This document shows positions 17,623 through 23,813 of a DNA stretch of 64,000 nucleotides, one piece after another (the first letter of the stretch is position 1; each line of letters opens with the position of its first letter). The position numbers and the translations under genes were made by a program. The stretch is from positions 644,106 to 708,105 of the forward strand of contig CAJNDS010001125.1 in assembly GCA_905221605.1 (NCBI GenBank), read 5' to 3'. The notes beneath the pieces were generated by a model. The model searched no databases, was not told the DNA's origin, and saw only the letters and a program-made list of their open reading frames with translations. The stretch comes from Symbiodinium natans (taxonomy: Eukaryota; Sar; Dinophyceae; Suessiales; Symbiodiniaceae).

Positions 17623-17652
17623 TTCTGGCTCAGCCCCCGCATCACCGACTCG
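17623..17652 (+). CDS. micro-exon, unidentified protein
   Basis: CCACAG acceptor, FWLSPRITDS, then the canonical donor GTAAGC. With the alternative upstream acceptor it reads PQFWLSPRITDS. A resemblance to the NPQF strand of calpain domain III was noted but is too short to support a call. Confidence 0.5.
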
Positions 17653-17836
17653 GTAAGCCCTTGGGACATTTTTGTGTATTTTCCCTTCTTGGGTATAAGA
17701 GGGTCATCCTCAACCCTAAACCCTAAACCCTATAAACCCTAAAACCCGAAACCCTAAACCCTAAACCCCAAACCCCAAACCCCAAACCCTAGGAATCTTT
17801 TTCAGAGGGTTTTAAGGGGCCATCCTAGCTTACAAG

Positions 17837-17907
17837 CATCCCGATGGTGCCCCCGGGGCATGGCATCCGGCTGCTTGCCGAGCTCCAAAGCCAAGGACAG
17901 AAGTCAG
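17837..17907 (+). CDS. exon, unidentified protein
   Basis: TACAAG acceptor, frame IPMVPPGHGIRLLAELQSQG then QKS, ending beside GGTTTAGGG. Clean codons; CCCTAAA variants lie upstream at 17716-17790. Confidence 0.58.
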
Positions 17908-18050
17908 GGTTTAGGGTTTAGGGTTTATAGGGTTTAGGGTTTAGGGTTTAACGTTTAGGGTTTAGGGTTTAGGGTTTAGGGTTTCGGGTTTGGGGGTTAG
18001 GGGTGAGGGGTTAGGGGTTAGGGGTTAGGGTTCACGGTTTAGGGTTTAGG
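17908..18050 (+). repeat. TTTAGGG array with variants
   Basis: Starts at the exon edge; includes TTTATAGGG, TTTAACG and GGGGTTA variants. Confidence 0.92.
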
Positions 18051-18317
18051 GTCCCGAAGGCCTAAACCCCAAACAGGAAGCTTGAACCCCAGAGGGGGTT
18101 GAAAGACAGGGTTTAGGGACCTAGGCCCTAAGCCCTCAACCCTCAACAGGAACCCCAAAGGTACCAGACCCTAAACCCTAGACCCTAAATCCCCAAAGCC
18201 TAAGCGACCACCTCCTCTCAAGACAGCACCGGACCCCGGAAGAGCTGCACTTGTCTTACTAGCTCGGGGTACCCTCAACAGAGGGTTTAGGGTTTAGGGT
18301 TTAGGGTTTCTATACGC

Positions 18318-18412
18318 CCTGAACCCTAAACCCTAAGCCCTAAACCCTAAACCCTAAACCCTAAACCCTAAACCCTAAACCCTAAACCCTAAACCCTAAA
18401 CCCTAAACCCTA
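18318..18412 (-). repeat. Interstitial telomeric array (CCCTAAA)n
   Basis: About thirteen units, followed by a 110-bp unassigned island and then a TTTAGGG array. Confidence 0.96.
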
Positions 18413-18523
18413 GACCCAACCGATCAACGCCACAAACCCCAAGCCTACACACACTTGGAACCCGTGCAGGACTCAGGAAGTGCGAAGACCCGGCAGAAAC
18501 CCATGACTGAAGAGGCCTCTTTC

Positions 18524-18606
18524 TTAGGGTTTAGGGTTTAGGGTTTAGGGTTTAGGGTTTAGGGTTTAGGGTTTAGGGTTTAGGGTTTAGGGTTTAGGGT
18601 TTAGGG
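18524..18606 (+). repeat. Interstitial telomeric array (TTTAGGG)n
   Basis: Eleven perfect units. The island between this and the previous array (18415-18520) may hold an exon ending near AKTRQKPMTEEAS, but its edges are unclear. Confidence 0.96.
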
Positions 18607-19439
18607 AGCTACATGGGGGTTTAGGGAGGGTTTAGGGTAGCTACATGCTTAGTGTGGGCCCTTAATTTGGGAGCCCTTGTCTGCCCCTTATATACTCTAT
18701 ATAGAACCTCAGGGCCCACCCGAAACCCTAAATCCTAAACCCCAAACCCTAGACTCTTGCTGCACGAGCAGCCCTCAGCCCTACAGACCCTCAATCCCAA
18801 ATGTTTTTTGTGCTCTGGTTCGGTTTCAAGTGCGTAGGCCACCGTTGGGTTCAATGAACCCTAAGGGTTTAGGTTTAGGGTTTAGGGTTTAGGGTTTATT
18901 TTGGGTTTAGGGTTTAGGGTTCAGGGTTTAGGGTTTAGGGTTAGTGTTTTGGGTTGAGGGCTGAGGGTTGAAGGTTATTGTACCCCAAGGTTGATGGTTT
19001 AGGGCTCCGGCTTTCAGTCTCGCTGGTAGATTTCGGCTGCTACCTGTAAATCCTTGCTGTCCAAGTAGCCCTAAACGCTAAACCCTAAACCCTAAACCCT
19101 AAACCCTAAACCCTAAACCCCCTTGTTCAAGTTTATGGTTCAGTTGATGCTCGCACGTCTTCCACCTCATGTGGCAAATCCAAGAGACCACAGTCAAAGA
19201 GAAGAAAGGCAGGTGGCCTGGGTTCTAGGAAGCCCCTTGGAGCCCCTTTGCCCTTTTTGGGTTCCCACCCTAAACCCTAAACCCTACTAAACCCTACTAA
19301 CCCCTAAGCCCGAAGCCCCTAAACCCTAAACCCTAAACCACACTTTCAGGGTGACGCCTTATGTACCAGTAGGGTTTCGAGTTACCCGGCCACCAAGGAG
19401 AGACAAGCCAATGGAGTTTGGGTGGCTTCAAAGGCAGTT

Positions 19440-19548
19440 TCATGGGCCCTTTTAATATGGTCCCTTACCTTCCTTAAGGGTGGGTTTTCTAGGGTATCTA
19501 AGGGGTATAACTTAAGGCATTTTCAGGGCCCATACTAAGGGACCCTGA
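19440..19548. mobile_element. TIR element family H, copy
   Basis: Left CATGGGCCCTTTTAATATGG TCCCTTACC and right GGGCCCATACTAAGGGACC resemble the termini of the better preserved copy at 37174-37330. Confidence 0.6.
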
Positions 19549-19626
19549 ACCCTGAACCCTAAACCCTAAACCCCAAACCCGAAACCTGAAACCCTAAACC
19601 CTAATTAAACCCTACTTAAGTAGCAG

Positions 19627-19706
19627 CTAGAAATCCTGCGTCAGGAGGTGCCGTCGAGGACCTCCCCGTCCAAGGCTGCAGCAGCGACTTGTCTACAGCA
19701 GCCCGA
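19627..19706 (+). CDS. exon, unidentified protein
   Basis: TAGCAG acceptor, frame LEILRQEVPSRTSPSKAAAA then TCLQQP. It may end early at GAG|GTGCCG (19648). Followed by a CCCTAAA/CCCCAAA array at 19708-19845. Confidence 0.5.
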
Positions 19707-20452
19707 AACCCTAAACCCCAAACCGTAAACCCCAAACCCTAAACCCCAAACCCCAAACCGTAAACCCCAAACCCTAAACCCTAAACCCTAAACCCTAAAC
19801 CCTAAACCCTAAACCCTAAACCCCCTAAACCCTAAACCCTACAGCTCCGGTTTCGCACACAAAGGGAAGTTGAGGCTTGAAGTAGGTTGGGGGCAGAGTT
19901 GGGATCATGTACCCTCAACCCCCCTCTCCCCACCTTAGAAGAAGGCCGGCGCCTCAGGGTTAGGGTTTAGAGCTCAGGGTTTAGGGTTTAGGGTTTAGGG
20001 TTTAGGGTTTAGGGTATAGGGTAGAGAGTCCTAAACACGCCCCGAGCAGTAGACGCAGACTCTGAAGAAGGCAGTCATCCGATTCCCCTGCGCCGAAGGG
20101 TTCGAAAGAGAAATGCCAGGGACCTCATACATCAGGGGTTGTTCTGGGCAGTTCCACGGGCTCTTTGTCTTGCATGGGGCCCTCAACCCTCAACCCTAAA
20201 CCATAAACACCCTAAACCCTCAGAAAAAGCTTGGCAGGTAAAAAGCGTACTCTGCACCCAAAAATCTGAAACCGAAGTCCCCAAACTCCCTCCCCCGTCA
20301 AGGGCCTAACGCTTAAGGCTTCGGTCTTGGGGTTTAGGTTTTTTAACCCTAAACCCTAAACCCTAAACCCTAAACCCTAAACCCCAAACCCTAAACCCTA
20401 AACCCCAAACCCCAAACCCCAAAACCTTACTTAGGGTTCAGGGGCACCCCAG

Positions 20453-20561
20453 GTGGCAGAGAACCCGGCCCTGCAAGAGTGGCGCGAAAGTTTGGAGAAG
20501 CACCGGAAGTGGACCGAAGACGAATGGCTTGGCCGCGGCTTGCTTGAACCTTGCAGTTGGG
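20453..20561 (+). CDS. exon, unidentified protein
   Basis: CCCAG acceptor, frame VAENPALQEWRESLEKHRKW then TEDEWLGRGLLEPCSW, ending G|GTTTAGGG. One of the cleanest exons: 36 codons, strongly charged and helical, edges directly on the arrays. CCCTAAA repeats at 20345-20425 lie upstream. No family recognised. Confidence 0.68.
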
Positions 20562-20690
20562 GTTTAGGGTTTAGGGTTTAGGGTTTAGGGTTTAGGGTTT
20601 AGGGTTTAGGGTTTAGGGTTTAGGTTTAGGGCTTAGGGTTTAGGGTTTAGGGTTTAGGGTTTAGGGTTTAGGGTTTAGGGTTAGGGTTTC
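20562..20690 (+). repeat. TTTAGGG array at an intron 5' end
   Basis: About eighteen units beginning exactly at the donor GTTTAG. Confidence 0.97.
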
Positions 20691-21105
20691 CAAGGCCTAC
20701 CTTTCTGCAGTCCTCCAAGTAAGGGCGAACGTAAGGTACATGGCTTTGGAAGGGTTGGCAAAGCCAAAAACTTCGAAGTTAATTTACTCCTATACACCTT
20801 CTGTTTATCTTAGGCTTGAGGGTGCAGGGTTTGGGGTTTAGGGTTTAGGGTTTAGGACTGAGGACTGAGGGATGCACAAACCCCATGGTTTTTGGTTTTG
20901 GGGTTTGTAGGCTTTAGGGATCATATAAGGTAGGGGATTCTTGGTGCCCTTATAGAGTCATCAACCCCACAAAGGGCACCCTCACTATCATGGTAATCAA
21001 GAATAATCAAGAATACGCCATACGAACGGAATCCCTATCAAGTATGCACGCGCCCTCAACCCCCTAAACCCTAAACCCTAAACCCTACACCCTCAACCCC
21101 CCAAG

Positions 21106-21203
21106 GCAGGAGGAAACTGTTCACAGAGCGGACCGGCAAGAATCTCGACATCGAGCAGGAGATGGACGTGGAAACCTCGTTCCGAGCTCGGGCTTTTCTT
21201 TGG
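21106..21203 (+). CDS. exon, unidentified protein
   Basis: Acceptor AAG (or GCAG four bases later), frame RRKLFTERTGKNLDIEQEMD then VETSFRARAFLW, donor GTTTCG. CCCTAAA/CCCTCAA repeats lie upstream and TTTAGGG downstream. It continues the charged style of the exon at 20453, so probably the same protein. Confidence 0.65.
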
Positions 21204-21228
21204 GTTTCGGGTTTAGGGTTTAGGGTTT

Positions 21229-21312
21229 CTTGGCAGCCAGGTGGTACCCTTCACCCGTATCAAGTAACCAACCAAAACAGGCTGCCCTTATTATAATGTG
21301 GTTACTGGGTTT
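21229..21312. mobile_element. TIR element family B, copy
   Basis: GGCAGCCAGGTGGTACCCTT at the left and GTGGTTACTGGGTTTCC at the right, with the central AAGTAACCAACC and GCTGCCCTTATTATAAT typical of family B (best copy 57727-57830). Confidence 0.65.
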
Positions 21313-21757
21313 CCTTTGGTTTTCGGGTTTATAGCGTTAGGTTTACGTTCAGCCTTACTTGCACCCGAACCTGCTTTCTTCTGTATGATCCAAGGCCTGA
21401 TCCCCAAACCCCAAAACCCAAACCCCAAACCCCAAACCCTGAACCCCAAAACCCAAACCCCAAACCACAAACCCTGAACCCCAAACCCCAAACCCTAAAC
21501 CCTAAACCCTCAACCCCTAGCCCGAAAGCGCAAACCCTCAACGCAGTCCTTATGGCACAACTCAGGCTGTCTCGAAGCTGCCTCAGTCTGGAGCTGGTCC
21601 ATGTCTTTACAGACAGGAATGGGAGTACCTGGTCTGCATGTTTTTCTCTTGGGGTGGGGGGGGGTTTACGATATTAGGCCAGGAGTGTACGGTTTCGGGC
21701 TTAAAACGTTTAGGGTTTAGGGTTTAAAGTTTGGGGTTGAAATACGAGATTAAGGCT

Positions 21758-21818
21758 ACCTTATTGTGGTCCTTATCAGAAGGAGATCCTGCCATTTGGG
21801 TGTCTAGATTGGGGGGTC
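21758..21818. mobile_element. short repeat family G, copy 2
   Basis: CTACCTTATTGTGGTCCTTA, then AAGGAGATCCTGCCATTTGG and GTGTCTAG; same order as the copies at 14240 and 37076. Confidence 0.6.
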
Positions 21819-22243
21819 CCCCATTTCGTAAACCCCCCTTTTAGGGTTTAGGGTTTTGGGGGGGTACCCGAACTGGCTTTTTGTTGTAGAGTTATGTGTG
21901 GCCTCAACCCCTGTATTGCCCTATATACCCCTATATACCCCATAGAAAACTAGTCCTTTGTAGGGCCCAGGATTCAGGTACCGAGGGTTCGATCAGATAG
22001 TTTAGGGTGTTAGGGGCTAATTTTCAGGTGAGCAAGACACAATGGGAGCACCCAGACCCCCCAGTTATCGTTCAGGGGTGGGGCTATTTTCTCAAGGTTT
22101 GTGGTGCGCACCAGGAAGGTTAGGTCCTCCAACCCTAACCCCTTCTGGCCCCCCAAACCCTGAGTCCTAACACCTAAGCCCCCAACCCGAAACCCTAAAC
22201 CCTAAACCCATTTCCCAAAACCCTAGACCCCGATCGGGCCTAG

Positions 22244-22322
22244 GCAAGGTGCTGAGTCCCTTCCAGAGCGCAAAAATTCCGGAAGAGGATCGTCAGCGCA
22301 TGCAGGCCGGGAACCGGGGGCG
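22244..22322 (+). CDS. exon, unidentified protein
   Basis: CCTAG acceptor, frame KVLSPFQSAKIPEEDRQRMQ then AGNRG, ending G|GTAGAC. Reading on would meet TAG at once, so the GTAGAC donor is preferred to a stop. Probably the same gene as the exons at 21106 and 22831. Confidence 0.6.
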
Positions 22323-22438
22323 GTAGACTTTTTTGACCTCCAAAGGTTTACGGTTTAGGGAGTTTAGGAACCGGAAACCTTAAACCGCTGTAAAACAGCC
22401 ACGTCGTAGCCACTGTCCGGCCATTAATTGCGCTTTCA

Positions 22439-22440
22439 TG

Positions 22441-22506
<66 letters not shown>

Positions 22507-22570
22507 GGCTGCGGCTGCGGCTGCGGCTGCGGCGGCGGCGGCGGCGGCTGCTGCCACCGCCGCCGCTGCT
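22439..22570. repeat. (CTG)n/(CAG)n trinucleotide repeat with CGG interruptions
   Basis: About 22 uninterrupted CTG units, then CTGCGG hexamers, then CGG units. It lies in the intron 22323-22830. Frames give poly-Leu, poly-Cys, poly-Gln or poly-Ala ORFs with no splice support, so I treat it as an intronic microsatellite. Confidence 0.95.
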
Positions 22571-22756
22571 GTTGTTGGAGTTTTATGGGTGTAATTACTA
22601 CTTTTGTACATTTCGTCAGTTTCTCACAAGGCGTTGGCGACGTGTTTGCTTGCCACCACTCGCCGGCGCTCGCGTAGTATGTTGTGTTGATCGTTCGGTT
22701 TTCAAATTTAATTATCCATTGCCATCTACACCAAGTACATGCCAAGTACGCTTTTC

Positions 22757-22829
22757 CCCTAAACCCTAAACCCTAAACCCTAACCCTAAACCCTAAACCC
22801 TAAACCCTAAACCCTAAACCCTAAACCCA
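22757..22829 (-). repeat. CCCTAAA array at an intron 3' end
   Basis: Ten units ending at the CCCAG acceptor of the next exon. Confidence 0.96.
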
Positions 22830-22830
22830 G

Positions 22831-22933
22831 ACCGCAAAAGGAGGAGCTTGAAGCCTTGGACGCCCACAAGGACAAGCTGACGGCATTGAAGGACTGGCTG
22901 CAAGATTTTTTCGCGCCTGCTACAATCACAAGG
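22831..22933 (+). CDS. exon, unidentified helical protein
   Basis: CCCAG acceptor, frame PQKEELEALDAHKDKLTALK then DWLQDFFAPATITR, donor GTAGGG. Strongly charged and helical. The edge ACAAGG recurs at the start of the next exon (23227-23232), a six-base duplication flanking the intron. Confidence 0.7.
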
Positions 22934-23025
22934 GTAGGGTTTAGGGTTTCGGGTTTCGGGTTCAGGGTTTAGGGTTAGGGTTTAGGGTTTAGGGGTTTAG
23001 GGTTTAGGGTTTAGGGTTTAGGGAG
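22934..23025 (+). repeat. TTTAGGG array at an intron 5' end
   Basis: GTAGGGTTTAGGG supplies the donor; variants GTTTCGGG and GGTTTAGGGG follow. The same intron ends with (CCCTAAA)n at 23160-23217. Confidence 0.95.
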
Positions 23026-23231
23026 TTCTCTCTGTTAGGGCGGGTCCCGTTTTTGGGTGCTTATCTTAAGAGTGCTGCCCTTCATTAGGGGGCCCAGAAA
23101 GCGACCCTGATCAGAGAACTACTGATATATGCCGTGAAAACACCATTACTGGGTAGTTTGGCCCTAAACCCTAAACCCTAAACCCTAAACCCTAAACCCT
23201 AAACCCTAAACCCTAAACATCTGCCAACAAG

Positions 23232-23321
23232 GAGGTGCTCAAGGCTGACCTCACGGAGGACTACCAAGACGACAAAGTCGTGACGGCAGCCAGGGACGCA
23301 CTCCAAAGGACCATTCTTTGA
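23232..23321 (+). CDS. last exon of an unidentified helical protein
   Basis: ACAAG acceptor, frame EVLKADLTEDYQDDKVVTAA then RDALQRTIL and the stop TGA at 23319-23321. Phase joins the exon ending 22933. The stop followed by non-repeat sequence makes it a plausible 3' end of the gene whose exons start before 20.4 kb. Confidence 0.65.
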   Translation, partial: EVLKADLTEDYQDDKVVTAARDALQRTIL

Positions 23322-23372
23322 TTAAGAACCCCTCCCCAAGAACATAAAAGAAAGTATCCTCCCTATAATATA

Positions 23373-23478
23373 GGTTGGGACGTTCCCCCCTGTACTAACA
23401 CTCCTCAATAGGGATTAGACTAGGGGGTACTATAATCCCTTTCAAGGACTTGTAGTATAAGGGGGAACATCCCAACCC
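23373..23478. mobile_element. TIR element family A, copy 1
   Basis: GGTTGGGACGTTCCCCCCTG at the left and AAGGGGGAACATCCCAACC at the right; the ends are about 28-bp inverted repeats. Interior ACTCCTCAATAGGGATTAGA. Total about 105 bp, no coding capacity. Other copies: 24751, 35680, 35901, 45297 and 46675. Confidence 0.85.
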
Positions 23479-23734
23479 CAACCCTAAACCCTAAACTTGG
23501 GCTTACAAAGCCCATACATCCGAGCCACTCTCCACCCCCAGCGCAATCCCCTCTTCGATGGGGGTTCTGGAGCAACAAAATGTACCTTACACAGTCCCTG
23601 TATACCTGAGGAACCCACAAATAACCCCCCAAGTAACCCCTAAGGTCCCTTATAGGGTCCCTCTTTTTATAGTCCTTTGAGAAGCCCTAAACCCTAAACC
23701 CTAAACCCTAAACCCTAAGAAGCAAATGGTACAG

Positions 23735-23813
23735 GAGCGAGATCCCTATGGGAGCTGATCTTCGGGGCGCCGTCTTGCCAAACATCGACCTGCGTGCATG
23801 CCAGCTCCTTGAG
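23735..23813 (+). CDS. pentapeptide-repeat gene, exon 1 of those seen
   Basis: GTACAG acceptor, frame SEIPMGADLRGAVLPNIDLR then ACQLLE. The donor GCTCGA (GC) gives LLE-VRLHG with the next exon, keeping the five-residue register; the GTTTGG at 23821 would break phase. Confidence 0.8.

Noticed and set aside
17617-17652. Calpain domain III (NPQF-like PQFWLSPR)
   Set aside because: Only about twelve residues match, and neighbouring exons show no calpain catalytic or C2-like motifs.
22380-22745. Poly-Gln / poly-Ala / poly-Leu / poly-Cys ORFs
   Set aside because: All are frames of one CTG microsatellite lying in an intron between two well-supported exons; no splice sites or flanking protein sequence.
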